Assembly: GCA_949825025.1 (NCBI GenBank)
Contig: OX463781.1
Span: 4,443,370 to 4,507,369, forward strand
DNA length: 64,000 bases
From: Siphlonurus alternatus
Lineage: Eukaryota > Arthropoda > Insecta > Ephemeroptera > Siphlonuridae
Direction: 5' to 3'
A model generated the notes under the pieces. The model did not search any database. It saw only the letters and a program-made list of their open reading frames with translations, and was not told where the DNA came from. Both the position numbers and the translations under genes were made by a program. This document shows positions 1 to 11,600 of the stretch, piece by piece (the first letter of the stretch is position 1; every line of letters begins with the position of its first letter).

Positions 1-959
1 AAGAGCGAGCTGTGCCGCGCGCTCCCGCCTGCCCGCGAGAGAGGATTCGTGGTTGAGCAGTCTGAGCTGTAGCCTGCTCTCCACACAGCATCTTATACTA
101 GAGCCACAATAATATTCATAATTACTAATACACATTCTCATACTTTATAAAGGGGTTTACTTTATTATAATCTTGTGTTTATAAATAAAAACCATAAAAC
201 CCATACACGTACACCGAATTATTAATTGTGATAATTACTCCAGCAACCCATCGAACATATAAAGTAATAGGAAGGGCCTATTACAAGTTCCCTTCCCTTT
301 CCCTACTGTTTTAATACCGTACGCTTAAATTAAAACCATTGAAAAAAAAAAGTTAGAAAAATTGACTTTGTTGCCATGGACAATGGACATGTTGTTTATT
401 GACACGAAAATGTAGTTTGTGCATTCTTTATAAACTAACAGGTGATATGAAAACGATATAAATGAATAATTGCCGTATATAATTTTATAATTAACTTTTT
501 TCTACATTTTCTCCCCTTGCACGGTTCTGATGCAACACAACACCATACTACGGCAGGCTCCTGTAAAGTATGAAATATGTGTTGCAGTGTCATCACGTGG
601 GCCTGGCGTATATATAGTCTCTGGAAAAAACCTAGATTTCTATACACCCCGTTGCGCAGTCCTGGGCCAGTGGTGACTCACCCCTTGACGCAGTGCGCCG
701 CGCTGAGCACGAGGTCTTCTTGGATGAGGGAACCTCCGCAGAAGTAACTGTTGTCCATGAACATGCCGATCTAGAAGGGGAACTCCCCGGCCTTCGCCAA
801 CGTGCCGCCCACGATCCGGTTCTCAGGGTCTGTTGGAGAAAATCGAGAGTGAGGGAGCGGAGATCTCTACTGCGTCAAGGAGTGTGGTTTGGAGTACTAA
901 ATGACGGTGTGACAATGTTCATATATTGAAATAAATTTATAAAGGTGTATTTTCATGAA

Positions 960-1128
960 TTGGGGAAAGCGAGAAAATCACGTGCCACAACCAGAGGCTC
1001 GGGATTTCTTCCCTTGCGGGGAGCGATTTTATCGCCAACATGGCCACCATGCGAGATTAAAGCAAGTGCGCTTTTCTTGACCGACCAAGCTCCGCTTCTC
1101 AATGCTCCCTGAAAATGCACCTTTATTA
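960..1128 (-). repeat. Interspersed repeat fragment (family M3)
   Basis: GC-richer segment matching, in opposite orientation, 48760-48978 and the outer arms around 29945-30440. Shared words include GGCGGCCATGTTGG-type sequence followed by GATAAAATCGCTCC. The open frame here is repeat sequence, not a gene. It lies in the intron between protease exons 2 and 3. Confidence 0.6.
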
Positions 1129-1810
1129 AATAAAAAAAAAAAATTATAATAGCTTTGCAATAAATTTGAACATGTTCTTTCAATTATTTTTTTTTTCCAC
1201 CTTTTCATTAATACTAACTACGAAAAACTGAGTCATTATAGTATTATAATATTCATTATATGTAATACATATATATGTATAATAGACATAATTGTCAATT
1301 AAATAGAAGGGAATTATTATTTTCATATTTTTTTTCTTATTGTAATTTTTTCGTGAATATTTGTTAAATTGATACATAATATTTTACATTTACATTTAGT
1401 TTTCAATACTAAATAAAGATATTAAAATTGTCAAAATATCACTTATTTTTGTGACAATTTTGAATTTACTTACTTTGCGCAAAAGGCAGGCGATGACCAA
1501 CGTGGCGAGGCCTCAGGTTTGCCCACTCTACCGTAGGCAAGGCCTGTAGTGTCCGAGCATGTTTCATTTAGCAAGTAGCAGCATGATTATTTAGATTATA
1601 CATTGAGTGTTTGCATAATGATAGTATTTTTCTCTATTTTTTAAATTGAACTAACTTCATCTCGATACGTATAACGCACTACCGTATAATTTTTTTTTCT
1701 GAGGTACAGTTTATAGTCTATAAGATTAGGACATTTCGCATGCTCGAGTGTTGAAATGATCACCTTCAGTTCACTTGCAGTGCTGAACGGCAACGATGTC
1801 TATATTAATT

Positions 1811-2132
1811 ATAATGTACAATTTGCATGATATTTTTTTATTGCAGAAATGGATACAGGGTGCAAAGTTATGCCACTCTGAATTTGTTCAGATTTTTTAG
1901 AGACCGGGAACTATTTTTAAAAAATTATTGAAAGTCGATTTTATGACGTCACGAGGAGTCTGCAAAGAAAAGGATAGGCGCTAAACGCCCGTGACGTCAT
2001 AAAACTGGCTTTCAATAATTTTTTAAAAATAGTTCCCGCTCTCAAAACAATCTGAAAAAATTCAGAGTAGCATAATTTGGTATCCTCTATCCATTTCTGC
2101 AATAAAAAACATCATGCAAATTGTCCATTGTG
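1811..2132. mobile_element. Palindromic MITE, family M1, copy 1
   Basis: About 320-bp imperfect palindrome in protease intron 1. Both arms contain TTGCAGAAATGGATA, a CAGATTTTTT run and a TTTTAAAAAATTATTGAAAG block, around a core with GACGTCACG and its reverse complement. The outer ends match ACAATTTGCATGAT. Close relative of the copy at 48409-48732. Non-coding; the transposase superfamily cannot be read from it. Confidence 0.75.
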
Positions 2133-2615
2133 TCCAGTTTTTTACTTAGGGGAGGTGGAGATAAGACGACTGCTGCAACTCCAGCGATGTTGTCAAGAGA
2201 GTGTTCTGTTGGTGCTCATTTCAATACTTCAGCATGCGAAGTGTCCAAGTTTTTATTACCATTACTGTACAAGACTGTCACGTGTAATGATATAATGAAA
2301 TGCTAGATAGGTAAAGTACGACTTTCGTTGCATGTCATGGATAAAGAATAAAATGTTGTGCTACTTTATAATCAGATATTTCATACCTGGTTTTTAAAAA
2401 ATTATTAACAAATCCACTGGTTTTACTATAACCCTCCTCTTTTCAATTTTTGTTACTGGCAGCTTAGAAGTTCCATTCTTCATTTTCTTATTCATCTTAT
2501 TAATTTAATAAAAAAATTAAATAAAATAACTGCATTATTCTGCATGATATATGTATAATAATTATCTTCAAACTCCCTAAATCATCATGCATGATAAAAA
2601 AAATCATGTATTTTT

Positions 2616-2943
2616 ATAATGGACAACCTGCATGAAAATTTTTAAATTTTTATTGCAGAAATAAATAAAGGGTGCCATATTATTCTATTCTGATTTTTTG
2701 GAGACCCGGAACTATTTTTAAATAATTATTGAAAATTCTGTAATTTAAGTTGAAACCCCTGAATCCTTAATAAAAAGGATGGGACCGAGACGCCTGTTGA
2801 CGTCTCTAGGGGGCGTGGCCGTACTTTCAATAATTATTTAAAAATAGTTCGGGGTTAAAAAAATCTGAAAAAATTCACAGTAGCGTAATTTGGTACCCTC
2901 TATTCATTTTTGGAATAAACAAATTCAATTAAGTTGTCCATTT
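2616..2943. mobile_element. Palindromic MITE, family M1, copy 2
   Basis: Same terminal arms as copy 1 (ATAATGGACAACCTGCATGA at the left, a GTTGTCCATTT-type right end), but a different core containing CCCTGAATCCTTAAT and AAAGGAT. This core subtype is shared with the copy at 36538-36864. Confidence 0.72.
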
Positions 2944-3668
2944 GTCATTAATTTTGCTAAAAAAATAATATTATAATTAGGTATGTACTGTACAGTAATT
3001 TTTCATTAATATTCTGTGACGTCACCTGAGCCGCAGCGAGCAGCACACAGAACAGAAGTAGGCTCCTCATCGCGTGGTTTCACACAAGTTACAAACCGTC
3101 GTCGTGTCGTAACTTCAGTTTATACCTCGGCTGAGATTAACATCTGTTGTGCCGGTGAAGATAATGTGGGTACGAAATTTGTACCCTCAGTTATCAATGG
3201 ACCCTCAAGTACGCTCTCAAGATATCAATTGTTAGTTCGAACTGGTATAATAAACAAACATGGAGTAACAATAGGTTATCAGTAGATAAGTTTTTTTGAA
3301 AACAATGCTGCCATGCAGTAAAAAAATATTTTATCTATTTTGGAGGACAACTTCCTATTTTGTAAAAAACTAATAAATATTAAACTAATATAAATATATA
3401 TAGTATTACACTATGAAGAATATTGTTATATATGAGGGATATAATATAATGCAAGGATGATATCAAGTTGGAATTAATGCTCACTAAAAAGAGATGATGA
3501 AAAATAATAATTAAAATGAATAAATCTCATTAAGAACATTTTATATATTTACAGGTACTACAAAATCATAATATTAACTAAATAGAAACAATCATTACAT
3601 TATTAATTATAAAGATTAACTGAAAATGTATTTTTTTTTATCAGGAAAAAAAGCAGTATTAATGCATG

Positions 3669-4387
3669 CCCAGCAAACCATGCCTTGCTGGCCTACAGCT
3701 GGCCAGCTGCTGGTCTGCTGCTGGTACTGCTGGCAGATGGCTTGCCAGCAGAGGCCAGCAGTCGGCCATCTGACGGAGTGACAGCATGCGGCTTGCCTTC
3801 AGAGGCCCATATGCTGGCCAGCACTGGTATGCCATCCATAAATTTTGATTTTGAAATTTTTTCGGGACAAATAATTTTTATTTTTGAAACATGTATTTCT
3901 AACATCCCTCAACTTAAATTCGTAAGAAAATATTAAAATTTTTAAAAAAATTATACTTTTATGCTACTTTTCCTACGGTTTGTGTTGAAATCTTCATATA
4001 GTATAAGTTCAAATATTTTGAATAATAAGTAAGCACTAACATCAAATATTTACTAACAATCACCCAAGTGTAGGGGATAGGACACCTGCCTACGGTGCCA
4101 ATGGTCCTGAGTTCGATTCCTGGTGATGACAATTTTTTTATTCAATTTGATAATTTTTTCTTATTTTGCTTATATTAATTAAGCATAAAAATCATTTTCA
4201 GGTGATACTGAATGATTTTAATTTAATTGCAAATTAAATTAAATTTTGTGATGGCATGCCAGCGCTGGGTCCAGCATCTGGCCGGTATACAAGAAAAGCG
4301 CAGAACCAGCATGGCTTGCCAGCGCATGCCAGCAGTGGCAAGCCGGTCTGTGGCCAGCTGTAGGCCAGCAGGTTTTGGTTTGCTGGG
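3669..4387. mobile_element. Inverted-repeat element with GCTGGC-rich subterminal arrays
   Basis: Left end CCCAGCAAACCATGCC and right end GGTTTGCTGGG are inverted. Each is followed inward by a GC-rich block of degenerate TGCTGGC/GCCAGCA words (3680-3835 and 4250-4385), including the inverted GGCCTACAGCTGGCCA. The AT-rich middle holds a tRNA-like segment. About 720 bp with no coding capacity; the open frames in the arms come from the repeats. Its right end lies 15 bp from the stop codon of GR gene A. Likely a non-autonomous DNA transposon; no clear target duplication was seen. Confidence 0.6.
4059..4127 (+). other. tRNA-like pseudogene or tRNA-derived SINE head
   Basis: A 69-nt stretch with an ATCACC/GGTGAT acceptor-like stem, an A-box-like TAGGGGATAGG, an anticodon-arm-like hairpin whose loop would present CCT, and a B box GTTCGATTC that fits the Pol III consensus. 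A run of seven T follows within 6 nt. The T stem is poorly paired and the last acceptor pair is mismatched, so a functional tRNA is unlikely. It sits in the middle of the inverted-repeat element. Confidence 0.4.
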
Positions 4388-4402
4388 TGGTTCTGTCATG
4401 GT

Positions 4403-7400
4403 TCAGCAAACTTGAACACACGGCTCGGAGTGGGTGATGGTGTGGAACTGAACTAGCACCAACATGTAGGCCGTCACTGCACCCGTCATCTGAAAATTTA
4501 TTACGATTTTTAAACGATTGTTTATTTTATTTACTTATTTTTTCTTGTAAAATTTATTTTTTTTAAATCAAATCCTATAAAATTGGGTACTTCTACTTAC
4601 TAATTACATACTACTTTGAAACCCTGAAATTTCAAAATCCCTAACTTGAGCGTTTCGAGGGCTCTTCCGTAACGGGAGCGGCCACGGCCTTGCAATTCAT
4701 CCCGGCATTTGCCTGCGATTGAGGGAAACGCGGAAACCTCAGTCAGGATGGACGCTATAGCTTTTGTTAATGAACCGGAAGTGCAATGGTCCAAAGCCAG
4801 GGGAATCACATATTGGAAAAACGCAACAATTTACTTCTAGGTGGAAAACATGTTTTTTGTTGAAAATGGTCACCCATCCAACTACTAACCACACGCTCGG
4901 CGTTGCTTGACTGCATTGATCTGGTGAGGCTCGGTCAAGCGGACTGCGCACATGATTATTGGAGGCATATTAAAAATATGTGATGAAAATTGGCAAAACA
5001 TAACTCGAGGTTCACTATGCAAAATAATTATTTATAAAAAAACGTTTTTCATCTACTTATATAAATATATAGTAGTAAAAAAATATTTAATGTTTTTTTG
5101 GTGGCTATTTTTATGACTAACTCTGTACTCACCATGTATATTAGTGACAAGTCGAGTGGAATGCTGTTGTAGATCGAGTACTTGATTTTTGTGTGCAGAA
5201 GTTGTTCACGGAATAGTCGAATCTGTAGAAAAAATAAGCAGCAAAATTAGCGAGTATAAAATCACAATGTTGGTAAGCATTGCTAAACAATCATCTACTT
5301 TCGTTAGTCCAAAAATTAGGGTAAAGAAATTGCATTAAAAATAGAAGTTTTCAAGCATAAAAGTTTCTAAGTAAGAAGCAAATTCTTTAATAATAATTAA
5401 TAATAAAATATTACTTCTTCAAGTTAAACTTTAAACAAATATTTCCATAAAGTAATAAGTTAATTAAAAAAAATTGCTATCATTTAATAATTTATGTATT
5501 ATTTGTATTCATAAAATATGATTACCTTATTTTAAACAAATCTCAAAATTTAATGTCATTGATTCCTTTAAACTCGGAAATCACACTAACAAGTAATGTT
5601 AATATATAGTAATATACTGTGTATTAATTTAAAGACAAAGAGCAAGAGCAAATAAAATATTTCCTCCTTACCTCTTCTTTCAACAACGGCGAGCGTGATG
5701 AAAAGTCGAGCTTCAAAACTACTTCTCTTGTCCGCAGTGCCTGTGGGGAAAATATAACAAAAAATAATTAAATTGGAATCTTTTTAAACATCAAGCTGTC
5801 AATTAACGAATCACAGAGAGCATAACTCATTTTGTTGTAATGCTTGTAATATTTATACGTCCCTTATGCGAAAAAAAAAATATATATATATATATACAGT
5901 CTAGCGTTAAGGATTTTTTTTTGCTACACTGAACCCTAGTATAGAGTACTGGGCACAATTGAGTGACTGAATTTAACCTCCAAGGACAATAAAATAATAG
6001 GATGGTTTAAAACGGTAAGTTAAAGAAGTGCGGTCTTTGACTGTGGTTTTATTACCGTTAGAAACACTTCCCTAATTATTCCACTAACCGATAACCAGTT
6101 TAGAGCAGCCTACCAAAAAAATTTGCTCCTTAATTATCACGACGTGATGTGGCGTGATGACGTCACTGGGGGACGACATGGTGGCAATAGAGGCTGGTTT
6201 CAATGTAAGCTATCCTCTGCTTTTGTATAATTCTTGGTCTAGCGTATGTATCAATTTAATTATGGTATTTTTTTTATCGTGGTTCATTTTAAGCCACCAC
6301 GATACAAGAACTCTACATTTGTTAGACACGTTTTCTGCACTCACCTCGTCTGCGGCAGCACTGCAGATCCACGTGATGTGCACGAGGCGCCCGTACATGA
6401 TGAGCATCCATCCAATACAGTCCGCAATGATGTAGGCTCGTCGGTCACCGAAGGATTTTGAGAGGTTGAGGACTCCCACCAGAGTGTAGTAGGCAGACTC
6501 CATTGTGTCAATGAAGTTCACGGTCCAGCTATACAGCAGGTGCGCCTGGTAGAGTGCGCACACGGGGCCGGACAGCGCGCTCAGCTGACCGTGGTGCGCA
6601 CGCAGCTGCTCAAGACGGAGGGTGGAGACTCGTGCAGATTGTCCCACGGAGAGATCCTGTAAGAGGTTATAATGGAGTATCGACTTCGAAATTTTTATTA
6701 CAAAAGTGTGAAGTTATGATTCAGATTTTTTAGAGCCATGCAGAGAACTTTGTAAAATGCATTGAATGTATGGAGAAAATGACGCCTCTGGACGTTTGTC
6801 TTAATAAAAGGAGAGAACCAAAAAAAGTCGTGGGTTCGAACCCGACCTTGGCAAAACATTTTACAAATTTCCGAGCTCAAAAGTTTCATAGCACATAATT
6901 TGAGGGGTTCTAAGCATCCTAATAATGTAGGATATGTTCCTCTTATTTATAACAAGTAATGAAATATCCTTAAAGGTGTACCATAGTAAATAAATTTTCA
7001 CATATTCGCGCAGCTAAGAATTATACTGACATCCCTGTAGCTCAATATTTTCGTACAATGCCAAGTTATATTACAATTAATTATTTAGTTTAAAAATGAG
7101 TTCAAAAACCGTTGGTTGATTCAAGTCGGTTCACGCCCACAGCAGCGCTTATACGATGAAAATCTCCCGCGATTCGGGAAAACCTCCTCCCGCCCCTTCT
7201 TGTCGTATCCTCGCATCACCGGCCGCTGCGGGCGCGCACCGGCTTGAACCAACCAACGGTTTTAAAACTCACTTTTCAAACTAAATAATGAATTGTAAAA
7301 TAACTTGGCATCGTACGAAAATATTTGAACCACAGTGATAAAAGAATAACTTTTAGCTGTGCGCTCTATTATGTAAAATAAGTATTCAATTTGTTACAAC

Positions 7401-8156
7401 TTTAATATTTCTGTTGTGAAATAATAATGATGTAATGCTTTCTTTTAAGAGAAGGGAATGCTATAATTTTTATTTTTTGAATCAGCAAAAATACATATTA
7501 TTTAACATTAAAATAGTTCAAATAAAATAACTTACCTAAATATAATACAAAATAGGAATCAATATTATTTGTACCTGAATTTCGTCATTGATGAATATGA
7601 AATATTCATTCTGCATCCACACCATGATAATCATTTCCTCCTCTATCAAACAATGTAAAGTCCTAAGTAGTAAAGTTAATTCCTTCTCACTTACACCAAA
7701 CTTGCTATTACCCTCCCACAGAAATAATTGCTGTGCGATAAGAAGAAAAGTACCAATCCACAAAACGGTGGCGAACTTTAAAACAAAACTTTTTAAGTTA
7801 TTTTTAAAATTACTTGAACATTTTAATCGATGCCTTAGATTCATTAAATAATGATACAAATCAAACGAACACTTTGCATTAGAAATTTTCATAGTTAAAA
7901 TAGGGATAGCAGAGAAGAACAGTAGCACAAATCTGAGAGAAGCGATGAAACTCATGGTTGCATTTTCATAGTCGTCGTTTTCGATTGATTTTTGAACGAG
8001 AAGGATTAAATTTCTAGCACAAAACAAACAACAAGAAGCCAACACAATGGTAATAAACGCAAATCGAATTGTGTTAAATTTAGTACGACTTTGGTACAAT
8101 GTATCGCACCCAAAGGCCCTCATGGAGTATGAAAATGCTCTCAGAGCTCGCTTCAT
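4403..8156 (-). CDS. Gustatory receptor gene A (7tm_7 family)
   Basis: Five coding exons, all phase 0 with GT-AG introns: 8156-7575 (194 codons), 6656-6345 (104), 5740-5672 (23), 5222-5133 (30) and 4489-4403 (28 plus TGA). The 379-aa product is within the usual 350-450 of insect GRs. These are seven-pass ligand-gated cation channel subunits of taste neurons (family knowledge). Exon 1 opens MKRALRAFSYSM and has hydrophobic segments near residues 32-50, 70-90 and 128-148. Exon 2 holds further membrane segments (e.g. GWMLIMYGRLVHITW). Exon 5 carries VTAYMLVLVQF, the TYhhhhhQF signature with T replaced by A. The start is placed at the Met shared with the paralogues; the frame is open 19 codons further upstream, but that stretch is not conserved. 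Intron 4 contains a 5S-derived SINE and intron 1 two MITEs. A Ty3 LTR begins about 100 bp upstream of the start codon. No defect is seen. Confidence 0.9.
4600..4945 (-). mobile_element. 5S rRNA-derived SINE (SINE3-like), copy 1
   Basis: Read on the minus strand, the head (about 4931-4867) resembles the 3' half of 5S rRNA: AGTCAAGCAACGCCGAGC, then GGTTAGTAGTTGGATGGGTG, which correspond to the internal Pol III control elements (A box and C box). The body shares TTCCCCTGGCTTTGGACC and ATCCTGACTGAGGTTTCC with copies at 23478 and 50041. Located in intron 4 of GR gene A. No open reading frame of its own. Confidence 0.75.
6669..6921. mobile_element. MITE, family M1, B-box subtype
   Basis: Ends resemble the copies at 38344 and 61960 (GGAGTATCGACTTCGAAATT at the left, AATTTGAGGGGTTC at the right), with the CAGATTTTTTAGAG arm. 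The core contains GGGTTCGAACCC, a Pol III B-box-like word on the plus strand. Located in intron 1 of GR gene A. Confidence 0.6.
7020..7345. mobile_element. Palindromic MITE with GC-rich loop
   Basis: Left arm AACCGTTGGTTGATTCAAG pairs with right arm CTTGAACCAACCAACGGTT. Further out, TTTTCGTACAATGCCAAGTT pairs with AACTTGGCATCGTACGAAAA. The loop (about 7150-7225) is GC-rich, unlike the surroundings. Non-coding insertion in intron 1 of GR gene A. Confidence 0.7.
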
Positions 8157-8259
8157 GGTCTGTCGTGAAATGAGTTGCTTATAAATTGAGTGGTTGGTTC
8201 TTATGTTGAACAATTTATTTTAATTAATTATGTTTTTCTATTCCATATTTGCTCAATAT

Positions 8260-8539
8260 TGAAATGATGTTATTAATAAAGTTGTAATACTGTATCATTA
8301 TTAATGCTCATTTCAGCTGTTTTTAGTTTATAGTCTTAATGCTAGATGGCGCTAGCTTACAGAATTTAAATAAAAATATAGTTCGAGTTTTGACTGTTAG
8401 AGAGCGCAACAGTAGAATTTTGTATTGAAAAATGGAAAAAACAGCTTCGAATTTAAACTCAAGAATCCGTGAGTTTTTATTTAATCATCCTTATGTTAAT
8501 ACTATTTAATTACATCAAATAGAGACTAAGGATACTTCA
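8260..8539 (+). repeat. 5' LTR of the Ty3/gypsy element
   Basis: Direct repeat of 13435-13714, with TG...CA ends. It begins with an AT-rich stretch (TTATTAATAAAG) and contains GATGGCGCTAGC near its centre. It should carry the element's promoter and polyadenylation signals; a TATA box cannot be assigned with certainty. Confidence 0.95.
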
Positions 8540-8669
8540 TCTGGCGACGATGGATGTAGTTTTGTTCCATGCGTGAAGAGAAGTGTGAAAAGTGAACTGA
8601 AAAGTGACCCTCACAGACAGTGTGCAGTGGCCACATGTGCTCAGACTGAGTTTTTGAACTTTGACGACC

Positions 8670-11600
8670 ATGCCTCACAAAAATGAGAAATCTGTGCCTT
8701 CTATTGGTGAATTCGACCCAGAAAGAGAAACCCTTAGTGCATACTTCCTCAGACTAGAGTGTATGTTTAAGGTAAATAAGACAAGTGAAGATTTGAAATC
8801 AGCGACCTTGATTGCATTGATAGGTAGATCAGCAGTGCAAGTGTTGATAGATAAGGCAGTGCCTGGAAGTCCAATGGACTTAAGCTATTCAGGCTGTAAA
8901 AAGCTGTTGAAAGAACATTATGACTCTGTTGTTATACAATCAGTAGAAAGATTTCATTTAACTTCTAGAGAACAAAAAGAAGGTGAAAGTATTGCAGATT
9001 TTGCTGCAGCATTGCAGCACTTGTCTATAAAATGTGACCTTTCTACTGATGCATTAAAAACAACATTGGCTGACTCATTCAATAGAAATGTGCGTGACAA
9101 GAGGATCCAAACATTTTTAATTCAAGAAAACTTGGACTTTGGTGAGGCTGTTAAGAAAGCTAAAGCCATGGAGGCAGCTTTCAAAATCAGTGATGGACCT
9201 AAAGCAGCCAAGCAGAAGTCTCAAGAAGAAGAAGAGAAGAAAACTGGACCAAAAGAAGAGGATGGTAGTGAAGGAGATGTCCATGCCCTTCAAGCTAGGA
9301 ACTGGGTACCAAGACCAAGGAAGGAGGAGACTCCATGCTGGAGATGTGGGTATACAGATCACTCCCCAGACAGCTGTGGAGCTCAGAAATACAAGTGCAA
9401 CCAGTGTCACTCAGTAGGACACCTAGCTAGGATGTGCAAACAAAATGGTATGTATAGGAACAGTAAGTCAGATAAACACAGTAAGTACAGTAAATGTAAA
9501 TTGCACAAGAAAGACAGAAGAGAGAAAAAAAAAATTCACTGTACTTGTAAGAAATCTGTCTCAAGTAGTTCAGGTTCTGACAGTAGCTCAAGTTCTGATG
9601 AATTGTCATGTAATCTGATAGGTTCTGTAAAGAAAGGTGGAAAAAACCCTTATAAAGTTAAGGTAGATATCAATGATAAGAAAGTGTCTATGCTCATTGA
9701 TACTTGTGCTGATGTTACTGTATTTCCCCTTTCTAAATTTGAAAGAAAGTTCCCTAATACAAAGTTAGACAAAAGTAGTGTGTCTTTGTCCACTTATGGA
9801 GGAGATAATTTGAAAATTGTTGGTCAGGCTCAAGTAAATGTAAAATATAAAGACCAACACTCCTTACAGTTACCCATAGTTGTCATTGACACAAATACAA
9901 AGCAAAAACCACTCTTAGGGAGAGACTGGTTAAGTAAAATAAAAATTGACTGGTCAGAATTTAAAGTAGTGCACAAAATAAACCAAGTCCCTGAATTTAA
10001 TAAACATAGTCATGATAAAATGGTCCAAATACTGAAAGAAAAGTACTCTGATGTATTTGCTGAAGGTGTGGGGGAAATTAAAGGAGTAGAAGCCAGAATT
10101 CATGTAGACCCAAAAGCTCAACCTGTTTATTGTAAAGCTATTGATGTCCCTTATGCAATAAAGCCAGCAGTGGAAGCAGAAATTAAAAGTAAAGTTGATC
10201 AAAATATTCTACTGCCAGTTACAATAGCTAAATGGGCCACAAATGTACTGCCAATTCACAAAAAAGGTGACCCAAAAGCAGTCAGACTTGTAGGAAATTT
10301 TAAAATTACTATAAACCCACATATTGAAACTGAACATTATCCATTGCCCAATTTTAAAGACATGAGCACAACATGGGTGAATTGTAAATATTTTTCTGTA
10401 ATAGATTTGAGTAAAGCTTACCTGCAAGTAAAAGTACACCCTGATGATCAAAAATATTTAACCATTAACACTCATTTGGGACTGTTTAAGTATACTAGGC
10501 TAATCTATGGTATTTCTAGTGCACCCACAATTTTCCAAGAGATCATGGACAAGATGTTGAGAGGCCTGGATGGAACTAACTGCTACATTGATGATATACT
10601 TGTGGCAGGGAGGACCAAAGTAGAGGCCAAGGAGAGACTTCATGCAGTGTTCAAGAGGCTGCACAAACATGGTGTAAGAGTAAATGTTAAAAAATGCCAG
10701 TTTGTTCAACCCTCAGTGCATTATGTTGGTCACAAGGTTAGTGCTGAAGGTACTCATCCCCTTCCTGAAAAGTTCCAAGCCATCCAAGATGCTCCTGCCC
10801 CAACTTGTCTCTCTGAAGTTCAAAAATTTATTGGTTTGCTAAATTATTACCATGAGTACATAGAAAATTTGGCTACACTGGCTAAACCATTATATCAGTT
10901 AAATGAATGTAATTTTAAATGGACAGATACAGAACAAAAGTCTTATGAAAGGTGTAAACAAGCTTTTCTGAATGCCCCAATGTTAGTACCATATGGCTCA
11001 TACAAGGATATTGTTGTCTCAAGTGATGCAAGCCCAGTAGGCATAGGAGCTATTCTTGCACATATAGATGATAATGGTACTCAAAGACCAATATTCTTTG
11101 CTTCTAGAACACTCACTGAAACTGAGCAAAATTATTCTCAAATACACAAGGAAGCATTGTCATTGAAATATGCTGTAGATAAATTTCACAAATTCATATG
11201 GGGGAGAAAATTTATCTTGCTTACAGATCATCACCCACTTACTAATATATTTGGAGAAGATAAGTCTTTACCAGCCACAGCTAGAGCTAGAATGCAGAGA
11301 TTTGCAGCCATTTTAGCCAATTACCAGTATAAGATAAAGTATATTAAAAGTGCAAATAATATACCAGCAGACATTTTGTCTAGACTGCCATTACCAGTTG
11401 TTTCAAAGGGACAAGTAAACTTTTTTGCTGTAAATATAGAACCCAACTTACCTCTATCCCTGGACAAAATAGCCTTAGAATCAAAGAAAGATTCAAGCCT
11501 GGCAAAAGCAATAACTCTTACTGCCTATGGTTGGCCTAACTTCACCACTGATGAAGGTCTCCAACCTTATTTCAAGCACAGACTTGACTTGTCCTTGGAA

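Larger units (their letters stand above)
1..3070 (-). pseudogene. Trypsin-like serine protease, 5' exons, with premature stop
   Basis: Three exons whose phases fit together are visible on the minus strand. Exon 1 (3070-3026) encodes a signal peptide, MRSLLLFCVLLAAAQ, and ends at a GTGACG donor. Exon 2 (1525-1474) encodes WANLRPRHVGHRLPFAQ plus one base and ends at GTAAGT. Exon 3 (829-682) reads NPENRIVGGT at the zymogen cleavage site, then a CGGSL motif and LSAAHC with the catalytic His (codon 695-693), and ends at GTGAGT. This is the N-terminal half of a chymotrypsin-fold S1 protease, a secreted digestive or cascade enzyme. Exon 3 has an in-frame TAG at 773-771 (GEFPF*IGMF), where the family usually has Gln; one C-to-T change would explain it. 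A possible exon 4 (73-1) is open to the window edge in the right phase, but its similarity is weak. The Asp and Ser of the triad would lie outside the window. The gene is either a pseudogene or affected by a base error; the exon 2 assignment is inferred from phase and splice sites only. Confidence 0.68.

Noticed and set aside
693..929. Plus-strand open frame of 78 codons
   Set aside because: Antisense shadow of the protease exon at 682-829.
3685..3936. Frames of 83 and 70 codons on opposite strands
   Set aside because: They lie in the degenerate TGCTGGC subterminal repeats of the element at 3669-4387.
6210..6461. Open frames on both strands across 6154-6461
   Set aside because: The plus-strand frames are shadows of GR exon 2, and the minus frame beyond 6345 runs past a good splice donor into the intron.
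7588..7851. Plus-strand frame of 87 codons, and the similar one at 28424-28687
   Set aside because: Antisense to GR exon 1 of genes A and C; they recur only because the exons are paralogous.
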